Shown here: positions 45,367 through 55,457 of the stretch, one piece after another
Layout of the letters: every line of letters begins with the position of its first letter
Numbering within the stretch: position 1 is the first letter of the stretch
Source: Luteibacter sp. dw_328
GTDB taxonomy: Bacteria > Pseudomonadota > Gammaproteobacteria > Xanthomonadales > Rhodanobacteraceae
Reading direction: 5' to 3'
Length of the DNA: 64,000 nucleotides
Assembly: GCF_018449605.1 (NCBI RefSeq)
Contig: NZ_JAAVUW010000002.1
Location: forward strand, 496,001-560,000
Notes under the pieces: model-generated
The model's database searches: none
Seen by the model: the letters and a program-made list of their open reading frames with translations, nothing else
Told to the model about the DNA's origin: nothing
Program-made: the position numbers and the translations under genes

Positions 45367-46383
45367 TCAGTTCTTGTACTCGGCAGCCCAGTAGGCTTCG
45401 ATCTGCTTGACCAGCGTGTCCGGCAGGGCGACGTAGTCGAGCGAGGCAGCCTGCGACTGGCCGTTCTCCATGGACCACTTGAAGAAGTCGAACGCGACCT
45501 TGGTGTGCGAGGCGTTCTTGGACTTCTTGTACATGATGATCCAGGTCGTCGCCGTGATCGGCCATGCCTGGTCGCCCGGGGCATTGGTCATGATCAGGTT
45601 GAAGTCCTTGGCGCTCTTCCAGTCAGCCGTCGAAGCAGCAGCGGCGAAGGTGACGGCGCTCGGCTCGATCCACTTGCCGGCTGCGTTCTGCAGCTGGGTG
45701 TAGGAGATCGCGTTCTTCTTGGCGTAAGCGTATTCGACGTAACCGATCGAGCCCGGGATCTGGCGAACGTACTGCGAGACGCCTTCGTTACCCTTGCCGC
45801 CGACGCCGGCCGGCCACTCAACGGCGGTGCCGAACTTGACCTTGGACGCCCACTCCGGGCTGACCTTGGACAGGTAGTTGGTGAAGTTGAACGAGGTGCC
45901 CGAACCGTCCGAACGATGCACGACGGTGACCTTCACGTCCGGAATCTTGACGCCCGGGTTCAGGGCGGCGATGCGCGGATCGCTCCAGCGGGCGATCTTG
46001 CCCAGGTAGATGTCGGCGAGAAGGGCGCCGTCCAGCTTCAGCTGGCCAGCGGCCACGCCCTGCAGGTTGACGATGGGAACGATGCCGCCGACCACTGCCG
46101 GGAACTGGCCCAGGCCGAACTTGGCGAGGTCTTCGGCGCTCATCGGAGCGTCGGAGGCGCCGAAGTCGATGGTGCCTTCCTTGATCTGGGCGATACCTGC
46201 ACCCGAACCGACGGACTGGTAGTTCAGCTTATTGCCCGTCTTCTCGGCGTACGTGGCGGACCACTTGGAGAGAACAGGGTAGACGAAGCTCGAGCCAGCG
46301 CCGGTGATGTCGGTGGCCTGAGCGGACATGCCGAACAGCGAAGCAGCGACCAACGCGGCGATGCGGAGTTTGCGTGTGAACAC
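45367..46383 (-). CDS. pstS: Phosphate-binding periplasmic protein PstS
   Basis: A 338-residue periplasmic phosphate receptor. The signal peptide (FTRKLRIAALVAASLFGMSAQA) is followed by ITGAGSSFVYPVLSKW; SVGSGAGIAQ, DFGASDAPM and RSDGSGTSFNFT contribute phosphate ligands. GTG start with AGGA upstream. It is the first gene of the pstSCAB-phoU operon. Confidence 0.97.
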   Translation of the reverse strand: MFTRKLRIAALVAASLFGMSAQATDITGAGSSFVYPVLSKWSATYAEKTGNKLNYQSVGSGAGIAQIKEGTIDFGASDAPMSAEDLAKFGLGQFPAVVGGIVPIVNLQGVAAGQLKLDGALLADIYLGKIARWSDPRIAALNPGVKIPDVKVTVVHRSDGSGTSFNFTNYLSKVSPEWASKVKFGTAVEWPAGVGGKGNEGVSQYVRQIPGSIGYVEYAYAKKNAISYTQLQNAAGKWIEPSAVTFAAAASTADWKSAKDFNLIMTNAPGDQAWPITATTWIIMYKKSKNASHTKVAFDFFKWSMENGQSQAASLDYVALPDTLVKQIEAYWAAEYKN

Positions 46384-46482
46384 GGAGTAGTCCTCGGAAG
46401 AATGAGTGTCAGGCGAAGCCCGCCCGGGGCTGTATTCCAGCCCTGCCGTGTTGCAATGAGACGTACTGAATGTTTCAACTGG

Positions 46483-46507
46483 ATGACAGCAGCCACTTTG
46501 CTGTCAT
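46483..46507. promoter_or_regulatory. Inverted repeat upstream of pstS
   Basis: ATGACAGCA (46483-46491) and TGCTGTCAT (46499-46507) form a perfect 9-bp inverted repeat. The half-site CTGTCAT matches the Pho-box half, but Pho boxes are direct repeats and the neighbouring 11-base positions match poorly. It lies about 100-125 bases before the pstS start. PhoB control is likely for the operon, but this exact site is only a candidate. Confidence 0.4.
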
Positions 46508-46529
46508 ATTCAGGAACTTACGAAATGTC

Positions 46530-47189
46530 TCAGACCGCGATCGGGGTCGTCTGGTCGCGCTCGAAGAGCTCCAGTCGGCGCCAGCGGTTCACGATTTCGC
46601 AGAACAGCTCGGCGGTGCGCTCGGCATCGTAGATGGCCGAATGCGCTTCGCGGCTGTCGAAGCTGAGGCCTGCGGCGAGCACGGCCTTGCTCAGCACGGT
46701 CTGCCCGTAGGCCAGGCCACCGAGAGTGGCAGTGTCGAAGCAGCTGAAGGGGTGAAACGGATTGCGCTTATGGCCCACCCGCCGCACCGCCGCATTAAGG
46801 AAGGCAAGGTCGAAGGCCGCGTTATGGCCGACCAGCACCGCACGTTGGCACTCCGCGGCTTTCACCGCCTCGCGCACCGCATTGAAGATGTGGTCCAGCG
46901 CCTGGCGCTCGGGCAGGGCGCCGCGGAACGGGTGATCCGGGTCGATGCCGGTGATTTCCAGCGAGCGCGGGTCGATGTTGGCGCCCGGAAAGGGCTCCAC
47001 GTTTGCCGCCACGGCCGGCTGGGGCACGAGAAGCCCCGAAGGCTCCATCTTGACCGCGACCACGGCGATTTCCAGGAGCGCGTCCCGTTCGGAGTCGAAA
47101 CCACCGGTCTCGACATCCACGATCACGGGAAGGAAGCCCCTGAACCGCCCGGCGATCGCCGTAGCGGTGCTGTTACTCGTCGTATCCAT
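46530..47189 (-). CDS. rnt: Ribonuclease T
   Basis: A 219-residue DEDDh exoribonuclease that trims tRNA and other stable RNA 3' ends. [17 protein letters not shown] carries the first Asp-Glu, [14 protein letters not shown] the third acid, and [15 protein letters not shown] the His and last Asp. It is a cytosolic homodimer. It lies upstream of pstS on the same strand, with 146 bases between them. Confidence 0.94.
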   Translation of the reverse strand: MDTTSNSTATAIAGRFRGFLPVIVDVETGGFDSERDALLEIAVVAVKMEPSGLLVPQPAVAANVEPFPGANIDPRSLEITGIDPDHPFRGALPERQALDHIFNAVREAVKAAECQRAVLVGHNAAFDLAFLNAAVRRVGHKRNPFHPFSCFDTATLGGLAYGQTVLSKAVLAAGLSFDSREAHSAIYDAERTAELFCEIVNRWRRLELFERDQTTPIAV

Positions 47190-47247
47190 ACCGCAAAGGA
47201 TATCAGCCCGGGGCCTTATGAGGCGCTCGCGTTAAGCGGATGTACTC

Positions 47248-47265
47248 GTGTCGTCATTCTGTAAC
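47248..47265 (+). promoter_or_regulatory. Weak candidate Pho box before the porin
   Basis: GTGTCGT (47248-47254), CATT, and CTGTAAC (47259-47265) give two half-sites at the 11-base period of Pho boxes. The second half is good and the first poor. It lies about 135 bases before the porin start. Confidence 0.3.
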
Positions 47266-47398
47266 AAAAAAGGCATGGAACGGTAAGGCCAGCGGCTCAT
47301 CCTTCGCGCCGTTGGCCCCGCTTGAGGTTTTTCGGACACAAAGATCTCAGGAGGGGGACAGGGGAAAACACTTAATCCATACCTAGCGGAGAAATCCC

Positions 47399-48784
47399 AT
47401 GCGTTCCAAGTTGCTCACGGTGGCCATCGCTGCCGGTCTGGGCGTGACGAGCTTCTCGGCCCTCGCCGCGACTACCAAGTCGCAGCCGCCGGCTCGTGTC
47501 ACGGTCGACGCCGCCACCCTTCAGCAGCTGCAGGCGCAGCTCGCCGCGCTCCAGGCCCAGGTCGCTGACCTCCAGGCCAAGCAGGAAGCCCAGGCTGACG
47601 CCCAGGTCGAGACCGCCAAGGCCGTCAACGACGTCCAGGTCGCTGCTACCAAGCCGACCGAAGACCTCTCGAAGAAGCTCGATGCGTTGAACAAGATCGT
47701 CGACAACACGAAGATCGGCGGCACGATGTTCTTCGACGCGACGAACCAGACGCACGACGAGAAGGTCGGTGCTGGCCCGAACGTCAAGAAGGACGGCCAC
47801 GGTTCCACGAACGGCACCGGCTTCGACGTCAAGCGCTTCTACCTGACCGTCGACCACAAGTTCAACGACACCTGGTCGGCCAACCTGACCACCGACTTCA
47901 GCTACCAGTCGTCGCTGTCGTCCACCAGCCTGTTCGTGAAGAAGGCCTACGTGCAGGGCAAGTTCGATCCGCTCTTCACGGTCCGCTTCGGTGCGGCTGA
48001 CATGCCCTGGATCCCGTTCGTCGAGAAGTGGTACGGCTACCGCTACGTCGAGAACACCATCACCGACCGTTCGTTCGAAGGTGGTCGTAGCGGTGGTACC
48101 GCAACCGCCGGCGGCGTTGGCGCGTTCGGCAACTCGTCCGACTGGGGTGTCCACGCTCTGGGTGCCACGACCGGCGACAACTCGGTCAACTACCAGGTGT
48201 CCGTCGTCAACGGTCGCGGCTACCGCAACCTGAGCCGCTCGAACAGCGTCGATACGGAAGCCCGCTTCGGCTACTCGCCGATCGAGCAGATGGTCATCGC
48301 CGTCGGTGGTTACTCCGGCAAGCGCGGCAACGACACCGAAGGCGGTGCTCCGACCCGTACGGCGACCCGCGGCGACGCGCTCGTTGCCTGGCGCGACTCG
48401 AACTTCGGCGCGGGTGTGGAATATTTCCACTCCCAGAACTGGGACGACATCCTGAAGTACGCCGGCACCGGTCCGGGCGTGGGCGCTGCGGCGGGCACGA
48501 CCAAGGACAAAGCCGACGGCTACTCGGCATGGGCCGATTGGCACTTCTACGACCAGTGGGCGGTCTTCGCTCGCTATGACAACCTCGATTACAAGTACAA
48601 CAACCTTGTCCAGGTTCAGGAAAAGATCAAGGACAAGTACTACAACGCCGGCGTCTCGTACGACGTGCTGAAGAACCTGAAGCTGGCGCTCGTCTACAAG
48701 CACAACAAGCTGGACGGCCCGTACGCCACCCCGTACCACTACAAGACCAACGAAGTGGGTTTCTGGGGCATGCTGAGCTTCTAA
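47399..48784 (+). CDS. Phosphate-selective porin (OprP/OprO-like)
   Basis: A 461-residue outer-membrane porin. The signal peptide (MRSKLLTVAIAAGLGVTSFSALA) is followed by a coiled coil (TLQQLQAQLAALQAQVADLQ), then a beta-barrel of alternating strands ending in Phe (VGFWGMLSF), the outer-membrane assembly signal. GFDVKRFYLTVDHKFNDTWSANLTTDF is typical of the OprP/OprO family. GGAGAAA precedes the ATG. The position beside pst suggests phosphate or polyphosphate uptake, but selectivity is not proven. Confidence 0.88.
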   Translation: MRSKLLTVAIAAGLGVTSFSALAATTKSQPPARVTVDAATLQQLQAQLAALQAQVADLQAKQEAQADAQVETAKAVNDVQVAATKPTEDLSKKLDALNKIVDNTKIGGTMFFDATNQTHDEKVGAGPNVKKDGHGSTNGTGFDVKRFYLTVDHKFNDTWSANLTTDFSYQSSLSSTSLFVKKAYVQGKFDPLFTVRFGAADMPWIPFVEKWYGYRYVENTITDRSFEGGRSGGTATAGGVGAFGNSSDWGVHALGATTGDNSVNYQVSVVNGRGYRNLSRSNSVDTEARFGYSPIEQMVIAVGGYSGKRGNDTEGGAPTRTATRGDALVAWRDSNFGAGVEYFHSQNWDDILKYAGTGPGVGAAAGTTKDKADGYSAWADWHFYDQWAVFARYDNLDYKYNNLVQVQEKIKDKYYNAGVSYDVLKNLKLALVYKHNKLDGPYATPYHYKTNEVGFWGMLSF

Positions 48785-48820
48785 CGAGCATCGGAACGGA
48801 GTTCTCCTCAAGGACGAACA

Positions 48821-48851
48821 AACGGCGGGCGCAAGCCCGCCGTTTTCTTTT
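48821..48851 (+). terminator. Intrinsic terminator after the porin
   Basis: AACGGCGGGC and GCCCGCCGTT form a perfect 10-bp stem with loop GCAA, followed by TTCTTTTG. Confidence 0.92.
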
Positions 48852-49044
48852 GTCTGCGAATCGTCTCAGAGCCGCCGGATCCCTATGGACGTCTAATTCC
48901 TGAATCGCAGCCACCGGATTTATTGCGGAGAAATGCTGCAATCCATTGCGGCCCATCGCCTCCGGAGTTGCAATAGGCAGAAGTCTGAATTTGCTGCGTC
49001 GCCGCACTTGCGATTGTCACAATGCCTCGCGTACGTTCGGCGAC

Positions 49045-49401
49045 ATGGCTACGTCCCCGACATCCTTCCTGCGCCGCTTCGCGAGCACGTTCTTCGTGTT
49101 CATCGCGTTGTTCGTCGCATGCATGGGCGTCCAGGCCGTGCCTTGTGACCGTGACGCCGCTTACGACAGCACGCCCGGCCATGTAGTGGCCCTGGCTGCC
49201 GACGACGGCTCCGCGCCCGCCGAAGACAGCACGTTGCCCTCGCTTGAAGACAACAGCGGCGGCCTCGACGACACCTTCGATGTGCCCACCGAGCACGTGC
49301 TGACTGTGCCGCACCTTGTTGCCGCCAGCCATTCTGATGTGGCCCCGGCGCCGCACGCGCATCACCCCAGCCTCGACCTGCGCCCCCCTATCGCCGGCTG
49401 A
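49045..49401 (+). CDS. Small secreted or membrane-anchored protein, unknown
   Basis: A 118-residue protein with an N-terminal hydrophobic helix (FASTFFVFIALFVACMGVQA) after a basic start. The rest is acidic and His-rich (AASHSDVAPAPHAHHP). It has no domain I recognise. It lies 130 bases before a carbonic anhydrase gene on the same strand. The His-rich tail could bind metal, but this is speculation. No clear ribosome-binding site. Confidence 0.5.
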   Translation: MATSPTSFLRRFASTFFVFIALFVACMGVQAVPCDRDAAYDSTPGHVVALAADDGSAPAEDSTLPSLEDNSGGLDDTFDVPTEHVLTVPHLVAASHSDVAPAPHAHHPSLDLRPPIAG

Positions 49402-49531
49402 TCGAAGCTCGCGTGCGCGTCCTGCGCACGCCCTGTAACACCGAATCCATTCCCCTGCGTGCCGACACGAGTCGGTCGCCAGCGAGCGTGCGCGCTCGCC
49501 ACCCTATCCTCGCTAAAGAGAGAGCATTGCC

Positions 49532-50221
49532 ATGGAACGTCTCATCCAGGGTTTCGAAGAGTTTCGTCGTGACATGACCTCGGAGCACCGCGAACTGTTC
49601 GCGCGCCTTGCTTCCGTCCAGACGCCGCACACCATGTTCATCACCTGCGCGGACTCGCGCATCATGCCGGAGCTGATGTTCAACGCTCAGCCAGGTGATC
49701 TCTTCGTCTACCGTAATGTCGGCAACATCGTCCCGCCCTACGCACAGCACGTGAGCGGTGTGGTCGCCGCCATCGAGTACGCGGTCACTGCCCTCAACGT
49801 GCAACACATTGTCATCTGTGGCCATTCGGACTGCGGCGCGATGAAGGCCCTGCAGAATCCGGCCGCGCTCAAGGGCAAGCCGTCCGTCGAGCAGTGGCTG
49901 AAGCACGCCGACGTCGCCCGCTATGTGGTCGAGAAGAATCGTCCGACTATCCACGGTGCAGAAGGGTTGCGCTACCTCACCGAGGAGAACGTGGTGGGTC
50001 AGCTGGAGAACATGCGTACCTTGCCAGCCGTTGCAGCAGCGATGGCGAACGGCAGCCTGCGTATCCATGGCTGGATCTACGACATCGCGAAGACGGAGAT
50101 CACCGCCTTCGACCCGATCGAAGGACGCTTCCGTCCGCTGGATTCGAGGGATTCCAACGTGCCCGATGCCACGCCGCATGCACGCTTCTCGACCCCGCAA
50201 CCGATCGCGTCCGCCGCTTAA
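49532..50221 (+). CDS. Beta-class carbonic anhydrase
   Basis: A 229-residue beta-carbonic anhydrase. ITCADSRIMPEL and IVICGHSDCGAMKAL give the zinc Cys/His/Cys and the Asp-Arg dyad. FVYRNVGNIVPPY is conserved. It is cytosolic. It is 15 bases before a SulP transporter gene, a pairing seen in bacterial bicarbonate uptake units. It is related to the first carbonic anhydrase at 21912 but has an extra C-terminal tail (about 25 residues). Confidence 0.94.
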   Translation: MERLIQGFEEFRRDMTSEHRELFARLASVQTPHTMFITCADSRIMPELMFNAQPGDLFVYRNVGNIVPPYAQHVSGVVAAIEYAVTALNVQHIVICGHSDCGAMKALQNPAALKGKPSVEQWLKHADVARYVVEKNRPTIHGAEGLRYLTEENVVGQLENMRTLPAVAAAMANGSLRIHGWIYDIAKTEITAFDPIEGRFRPLDSRDSNVPDATPHARFSTPQPIASAA

Positions 50222-50236
50222 ACCAGGAAGCTTTTC

Positions 50237-51754
50237 ATGCGCGCTTATTTTTCCCAGGGCCTCTTTGGCCGCGACCTCCTAGGATCGGTGGTCGTCTTTC
50301 TTGTCGCTCTGCCGTTGTGCATGGGTATCGCGATAGCGTCGGGCATGCCGCCCAGCGCAGGGTTGATTTCCGGCATCGTCGGCGGCCTTATCGTAGGCGC
50401 CATCGCCGGCTCACCGCTGCAGGTCAGCGGGCCGGCGGCGGGCCTCGCGGTCCTGGTGTTCGAACTGGTGCGCGAGCACGGCGTGGCCGCCCTCGGTCCC
50501 GTCGTGCTGTTGGCCGGCCTGATCCAGGTTGTTGCCGGGTTGTGCAAGGTGGGCGTGTGGTTCCGCATGACCTCGCCGGCCGTCGTGGCCGGCATGTTGT
50601 CGGGTATCGGCATCCTCATCGTGGCGTCGCAGTCGCATGTGCTGCTCGACGCCATTCCCAAGGCTCGTGGCCTGGAGAATTTCGCCGCACTTCCCGCAGC
50701 GGCGTGGGAGTCGGTGACCGGCGCAGCCGAAGGGCAGGCCCCGGCGGCCCTGATGATCGGCCTCGGTACGATTGCCATCATGTTGTTCTGGGAGAAGCTG
50801 CGGCCTGCGAAGCTGCGCTTCGTCCCGGGCGCCTTGCTTGCGGTGGTCGCCATGACCCTGGCAGCGCAGTTCGGCGGCTTCGATGTCAAACGCGTGGATG
50901 TACCGGCGAACCTCTTCGCGGCGGTGAGCCTGCCGAGCATGGGCAGCCTGTTCGGCTTGTTCGATTCGTCGCTGCTGGTCGCAGCGGTCACCTTCGCCTT
51001 CATCGCCAGTGCGGAAACGCTGCTGTCAGCGGCGGCGGTCGACCGGATGCACAATGGTGTTCGTACCAACTACGACCGAGAGCTGACAGCGCAGGGCGTG
51101 GGCAACATGATCTGCGGTGTCCTCGGTGCGTTGCCGATGACCGGCGTGATCGTGCGCAGTGCCGCGAACGTTCAGGCCGGCTCGGCGACACGCATGGCGG
51201 CCATCATGCACGGCGCATGGTTGCTGGCCTTCGTCATGCTGCTGCCGTGGCTGATGCGGATGACTCCGGTCTCCTGCCTTGCCGGCATTCTTGTCTACAC
51301 CGGCGTCAAGATGGTCAACCCGAAGCAGATCAAGGATCTCGCCGCTTACGGCAAGGGTACGGCGGCGGTTTACGTCGCAACGACAGTAGCCATCGTCGCG
51401 ACCGATCTGCTCACCGGTGTGATCGTCGGCTTCGGCCTGTCGTTGTTCCGCCTCGCGCTGCTTTCTTCGAAGATGCGCATGGACGTGGAACACCATGACG
51501 AGCCGGGCAAGGCCACGCTCCATCTGGAAGGCTCTGCGACGTTCCTGAAAGTGCCGAGCATGGCGCGCACGCTGGCCACGGTGCCGCCGAACACGCGTCT
51601 GAGCGTCGTCATGGACCGCCTGCAACACGTGGACCAGGCGTCGCTGGAGCTGCTGCGCGAGTGGGGCCAGAACGCTTCCAAGCGCGGATGTGAGTTGGTG
51701 GTCGACTGGAAGGAGCTGAATCGCCGCGTCGAAGGTTCCCGCCAGGCCGCCTGA
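50237..51754 (+). CDS. SulP-family inorganic anion transporter
   Basis: A 505-residue inner-membrane transporter with about ten or more helices. GLFGRDLLGSVVVFLVALPLCMGIAIASGMPPSAGL, SGPAAGLAVLVF and FIASAETLLSAAAVDRM carry SulP signatures. A short C-terminal STAS-like region follows (from about residue 430, SATFLKVPSM, VDQASLELLREWG). The carbonic anhydrase gene just upstream makes bicarbonate the likely substrate; sulfate is the alternative. Confidence 0.9.
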   Translation: MRAYFSQGLFGRDLLGSVVVFLVALPLCMGIAIASGMPPSAGLISGIVGGLIVGAIAGSPLQVSGPAAGLAVLVFELVREHGVAALGPVVLLAGLIQVVAGLCKVGVWFRMTSPAVVAGMLSGIGILIVASQSHVLLDAIPKARGLENFAALPAAAWESVTGAAEGQAPAALMIGLGTIAIMLFWEKLRPAKLRFVPGALLAVVAMTLAAQFGGFDVKRVDVPANLFAAVSLPSMGSLFGLFDSSLLVAAVTFAFIASAETLLSAAAVDRMHNGVRTNYDRELTAQGVGNMICGVLGALPMTGVIVRSAANVQAGSATRMAAIMHGAWLLAFVMLLPWLMRMTPVSCLAGILVYTGVKMVNPKQIKDLAAYGKGTAAVYVATTVAIVATDLLTGVIVGFGLSLFRLALLSSKMRMDVEHHDEPGKATLHLEGSATFLKVPSMARTLATVPPNTRLSVVMDRLQHVDQASLELLREWGQNASKRGCELVVDWKELNRRVEGSRQAA

Positions 51755-51786
51755 TCCATGCGCTGACCCACCGGCAAATCGCTTCT

Positions 51787-51858
51787 GTAGGAGCCGATTC
51801 ATCGGCGAACGGGCGTTGCTACGTAGCTACGCCTTATCGCCGATGAATCGGCTCCTAC
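51787..51858. repeat. REP-like palindrome
   Basis: The same arms as at 14707, with a 27-base centre containing CTACGTAGCTACG. It lies between the convergent SulP and nth genes. Confidence 0.9.
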
Positions 51859-51910
51859 CGAGCAAGGTGTCGTCGGTTCGACGTGTGTTGCAAGAATACG
51901 AAAGCCGGCC

Positions 51911-52549
51911 TTAGTCAGGCTTTGTTTTTAGCTTGTACGCGCAGAGATCGATAATCGCGCAGCTCGGGCATTCCGGTTTGCGCGCCTTGCACACATAGCG
52001 CCCGTGCAGGATCAGCCAGTGGTGCGCGTCCTGGATGAACTCCTTCGGGATCACCTTCTCCAGCTTGTCTTCCACCTTGCGCACGTCGGCGCCCGGCGCG
52101 AGGCCAGTACGGTTGGCGACGCGGAAGATATGTGTGTCGACGGCGATGGTCGGCTGGCCGAAGGCGGTATTGAGCACTACATTGGCGGTCTTTCGTCCCA
52201 CGCCTGGCAGCTCTTCGAGGGCTTCGCGCGATTGCGGTACTTCACCGTCGTAGCGGTCGACCAGGATCTGGCTCATGGCGATCAGGTTCTTCGCCTTGTT
52301 GTTGTAGAGCCCGATGGTGCTGATGTAGGTCTTGAGCTTGTCGACGCCCAGGTCGAGGATTTTCTGCGCCGTGTTCGCTACCGGGAAGAGCTTGCGCGTG
52401 GCCTTGTTTACGCCAACGTCGGTGGCCTGTGCCGAGAGTGCGACAGCGGACAGCAGTTCGAAGGGCGTGGTGTATTCGAGTTCGGTTTTCGGGTGCGGGT
52501 TCAGTTCGCGAAGACGGCTGAACATCTCGATCACATCGGCCTTTTTCAT
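51911..52549 (-). CDS. nth: Endonuclease III
   Basis: A 212-residue DNA glycosylase/AP lyase that removes oxidised pyrimidines. The HhH motif [16 protein letters not shown] has the catalytic Lys, the Asp is in [11 protein letters not shown], and the 4Fe-4S motif C-x6-C-x2-C-x5-C ([17 protein letters not shown]) is complete at the end. The start overlaps the rnfB stop by four bases. Confidence 0.96.
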   Translation of the reverse strand: MKKADVIEMFSRLRELNPHPKTELEYTTPFELLSAVALSAQATDVGVNKATRKLFPVANTAQKILDLGVDKLKTYISTIGLYNNKAKNLIAMSQILVDRYDGEVPQSREALEELPGVGRKTANVVLNTAFGQPTIAVDTHIFRVANRTGLAPGADVRKVEDKLEKVIPKEFIQDAHHWLILHGRYVCKARKPECPSCAIIDLCAYKLKTKPD

Positions 52550-53154
52550 GGGCTGTCCTTTTTCCGCGCCTTGGCGCGCGCGAGGGCTTCGAGTACGGCG
52601 TTTCGCGCGGTCGGTGCCGCGACGTCACTCTTGCTGGTGGCGAGCCGTTCGTCACGCGCGGCGCGCTCCCGACCCAGGCGTGCCTCGCGACGCGTGAAGT
52701 GGATGCGTGCGGCGTCGGCGTAACGGCGGTCGTCGGCCTGGGCCAGTGGCATGGGATCCAGCGTGATGCAATCGACCGGGCAGGCGGGAACGCACAGCTC
52801 GCAGCCCGTGCAGAGGTCGCTGATCACCGCATGCATCAACTTCGCCGCACCGACGATCGCATCGACCGGGCAGGCCTGGATGCACTTGGTGCAGCCGATG
52901 CAGTCCGCTTCGATCACGCGTGCCAGCGTGCGCGGCTTTTCGACGCCGCGAGAGGTGTCCAGCGGGACGACAGGGCGATCCAGCAGGGCGGCAAGGCGCG
53001 CGATACCGACATGGCCGCCCGGCGGGCAGCGGTCGATGCCGGCCTCGCCCGCGGCGATGGCGTCAGCGTAGGGACGGCAGCCATGGAAGCCGCACTGCTC
53101 GCATTGGGTCTGCGGGAGCAGTGCGTCGATCCGGTCGGCGAGCGTTGGCGTCAT
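52546..53154 (-). CDS. rnfB: RnfB-like iron-sulfur protein
   Basis: A 202-residue ferredoxin-type protein. The N-terminal cluster motif [16 protein letters not shown]...RCPPGG is of the RnfB/ferredoxin-like 4Fe-4S type, and two further sites [12 protein letters not shown] and [12 protein letters not shown] follow. The usual N-terminal membrane anchor of RnfB is missing when the ATG at 53154 is used. The other rnf genes are not next to it; only nth is kept, as in Xanthomonas. It probably acts as a soluble electron carrier. Confidence 0.88.
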   Translation of the reverse strand: MTPTLADRIDALLPQTQCEQCGFHGCRPYADAIAAGEAGIDRCPPGGHVGIARLAALLDRPVVPLDTSRGVEKPRTLARVIEADCIGCTKCIQACPVDAIVGAAKLMHAVISDLCTGCELCVPACPVDCITLDPMPLAQADDRRYADAARIHFTRREARLGRERAARDERLATSKSDVAAPTARNAVLEALARAKARKKDSP

Positions 53155-53179
53155 GGCTGGCGCGTTGCCGAAGGGTGGA

Positions 53180-55288
53180 TCAGCGAACGGTGGCGCCCGG
53201 CGCCGCGCCCTGGTCGGCGTCGAGCAGGAACAGGTCCGCGCCACCATCGCCCGCCGAGAGGATCATCCCTTCGGAGAGGCCGAAGCGCATCTTGCGCGGC
53301 GCGAGGTTGGCGATGAAGACGACGTTGCGACCGATCAGCTTTTCGGGCTCGCCATAGGCCGCGCGGATACCCGAGAAGATCTGGCGCTTGCCCAGCGGGC
53401 CAGCATCGAGTTCGAAGCGCAGCAGCTTGTCGGATCCGTCGACGAATTCGCAGGCCAGTACCTTGCCGATGCGCAGGTCGAGCTTGGCGAAGTCGTCGAT
53501 GGAAATGGTGGCGGCCGTCTCGGCGGTGGGGGCGGTATCGGTCATGGGCTGGGTGGCTTCTTTGGACTTGAACGGTTTCTTGGCGGCAGGCGCATTCGCC
53601 TTGACCTGCTCGGCGGGCGTCAGCGATTCCTTCGATGCATCGACCATGGCTTCGATCTTTTTCGGATCGAGGCGGCCGAACAGCGGTGTGAAGGCGTTGA
53701 CGGTGTGGCCATGCAGTTCACGGCGGGCGTCGGCGAAACTGTCGACCGGTGCGCCCAGGAAAGCCTCGGCAGCGGCGACGGTCGTCGGCAGGATCGGCTT
53801 GAGCATGCCGGACAGCAGGCGGAAGGCGTTGATCGCGAACGAGCAGACCTGCTGCAGTTCGTCGCGGCGCGCCTCGTCCCGTGCAATGACCCAGGGGGCC
53901 TTGGCGGCAATATAGCCGTTCACGGCATCGGACATGGCGACGAAGCGACGCGAGACTTCGGCGAAATCATCCGCGTCGTAAACCGTCTCGATGCCGTCGT
54001 ACTGGGCGAGCAGGTCGAGCCAGATCGCCTGGGCTTCGTCGTCGAAACGATCGGCCAGCTTGCCGGCGAAATGCGTATGCAGGAACCCGGCGGTGCGGCT
54101 GGCGATGTTCGCCCACTTGCCGACGAGGTGCGAGTTGACGCGATCTTCGAACGACTTCAGGTCGAGATCGACATCGACCGGCGTGGCGCTGAGCATCGTC
54201 GCGAAGTAATAGCGCAACGCTTCCGGATCCAGGCCTGACGCTAGGTATGTGCGTGCCTGGATGAAGGTGCCGCGCGACTTCGACATCTTCGCGCCGTTCA
54301 CTGTCAGGTAGCCATTGACGTGTAGTGCCGTCGGCACGCGCATCTTCGCGCCATGCAACATCGCCGGCCAGAACAGGCCATGGAAGTTGATGATGTCCTT
54401 GCCGACGAAGTGGTGCATCTCGGCCGTGCTGTCCGGGCCGAGGAAGTCGTCGAAGCGCAGGTCGGTGCGGTCGCAGAGCGCCTTGAAGGAAGCCAGATAA
54501 CCCACCGGCGCGTCGAGCCAGACATAGAAGAACTTGCCGGGCGCGTCGGGAATCGGGAAGCCGAAGTAGGGCGCATCGCGGGAGATGTCCCAGTCGCGCA
54601 GGCCGCCGTCGAGCCACTCGGCAAGCTTCGCGGTGACACCGCTGTTGGCGACCGGCTTTCCACCGGTGAGCTTGCCCGCGAACCAGTCGCGCAGCAGCTG
54701 CTCGAACTTGCCCAGTTCGAAGAAGTAGTGCTCCGAGTCGCGCAGGATCGGCGTCGCGCCGGACATCACCGAATAAGGGTTGATCAGGTCGGTGGGCGCA
54801 TACGTGGCGCCGCAGTTCTCGCAGTTGTCGCCGTACTGGTCGGGCGTGCCGCAGTTCGGGCAGGTGCCCTTGATGTAGCGGTCCGGCAGGAACATGTCGC
54901 GCTCGGGATCGTACAACTGCTGGATGTCGCGACGGGCGATGTAACCGGCGTCGCGCAGACGCGTGTAGATCGAGGTCGCGAGTTCGCGATTCTCGGGCGA
55001 GTGCGTCGTGTGGTACTGGTCGTAGCTGAAGTGGAAGTCGGTGAAGTCCGCTTCGTGACCCGCGCGGATGTCCGCGATGTAGTCCTCCGGCGTCTTACCG
55101 ACCTTCTCGGCCGCGAGCATGATCGGCGTGCCGTGGGCGTCTTCACCGGCGACGTACCACACCTCGTTGCCCTGCATGCGATGCGCACGCGCCCAGATGT
55201 CGGCCTGGATATAGCCGAGCATGTGGCCCAGGTGCAGCGGGCCGTTGGCGTAGGGTAGGGCGTTCGTTACGAGTATGCGGCGGGCCAT
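53180..55288 (-). CDS. metG: Methionyl-tRNA synthetase
   Basis: A 702-residue class I aminoacyl-tRNA synthetase. [15 protein letters not shown] holds the HIGH-type motif and KMSKSRGTF the KMSKS loop. A zinc knuckle is present ([17 protein letters not shown]). An Ala/Lys-rich linker leads to the C-terminal tRNA-binding OB domain ([32 protein letters not shown]), giving the dimeric long form. The gene is just upstream of rnfB-nth. Confidence 0.97.
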   Translation of the reverse strand: MARRILVTNALPYANGPLHLGHMLGYIQADIWARAHRMQGNEVWYVAGEDAHGTPIMLAAEKVGKTPEDYIADIRAGHEADFTDFHFSYDQYHTTHSPENRELATSIYTRLRDAGYIARRDIQQLYDPERDMFLPDRYIKGTCPNCGTPDQYGDNCENCGATYAPTDLINPYSVMSGATPILRDSEHYFFELGKFEQLLRDWFAGKLTGGKPVANSGVTAKLAEWLDGGLRDWDISRDAPYFGFPIPDAPGKFFYVWLDAPVGYLASFKALCDRTDLRFDDFLGPDSTAEMHHFVGKDIINFHGLFWPAMLHGAKMRVPTALHVNGYLTVNGAKMSKSRGTFIQARTYLASGLDPEALRYYFATMLSATPVDVDLDLKSFEDRVNSHLVGKWANIASRTAGFLHTHFAGKLADRFDDEAQAIWLDLLAQYDGIETVYDADDFAEVSRRFVAMSDAVNGYIAAKAPWVIARDEARRDELQQVCSFAINAFRLLSGMLKPILPTTVAAAEAFLGAPVDSFADARRELHGHTVNAFTPLFGRLDPKKIEAMVDASKESLTPAEQVKANAPAAKKPFKSKEATQPMTDTAPTAETAATISIDDFAKLDLRIGKVLACEFVDGSDKLLRFELDAGPLGKRQIFSGIRAAYGEPEKLIGRNVVFIANLAPRKMRFGLSEGMILSAGDGGADLFLLDADQGAAPGATVR

Positions 55289-55336
55289 GATTCGCGCGGT
55301 CGGCTGATGGACCGGGGATTATGGCATGTAGGAAAT

Positions 55337-55444
55337 GTGGGAGCCGCTCCAGCGGCGAAACGGACATGTGGGAGCCGCTTCAGCGGCGAAAAGCCAACGG
55401 AGCGGTTTAGCCGCGACGCCAATCGCCGATAAATCGGCTCCCAC
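55337..55444. repeat. REP-like cluster (variant arms)
   Basis: Two tandem GTGGGAGCCGCT-type arms (from 55337 and 55368) and one inverted arm ending GGCTCCCAC at 55444. It is the same variant as at 41683. It lies between metG and the DUF2147 gene. Confidence 0.88.
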
Positions 55445-55457
55445 AAAAAGCCCTGCT

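Noticed and set aside
49894-51498. A 534-codon plus-strand frame overlapping the carbonic anhydrase and SulP genes
   Set aside because: It overlaps two well-supported genes in another frame and has the Arg/Gly/Ser-rich composition of a shadow.
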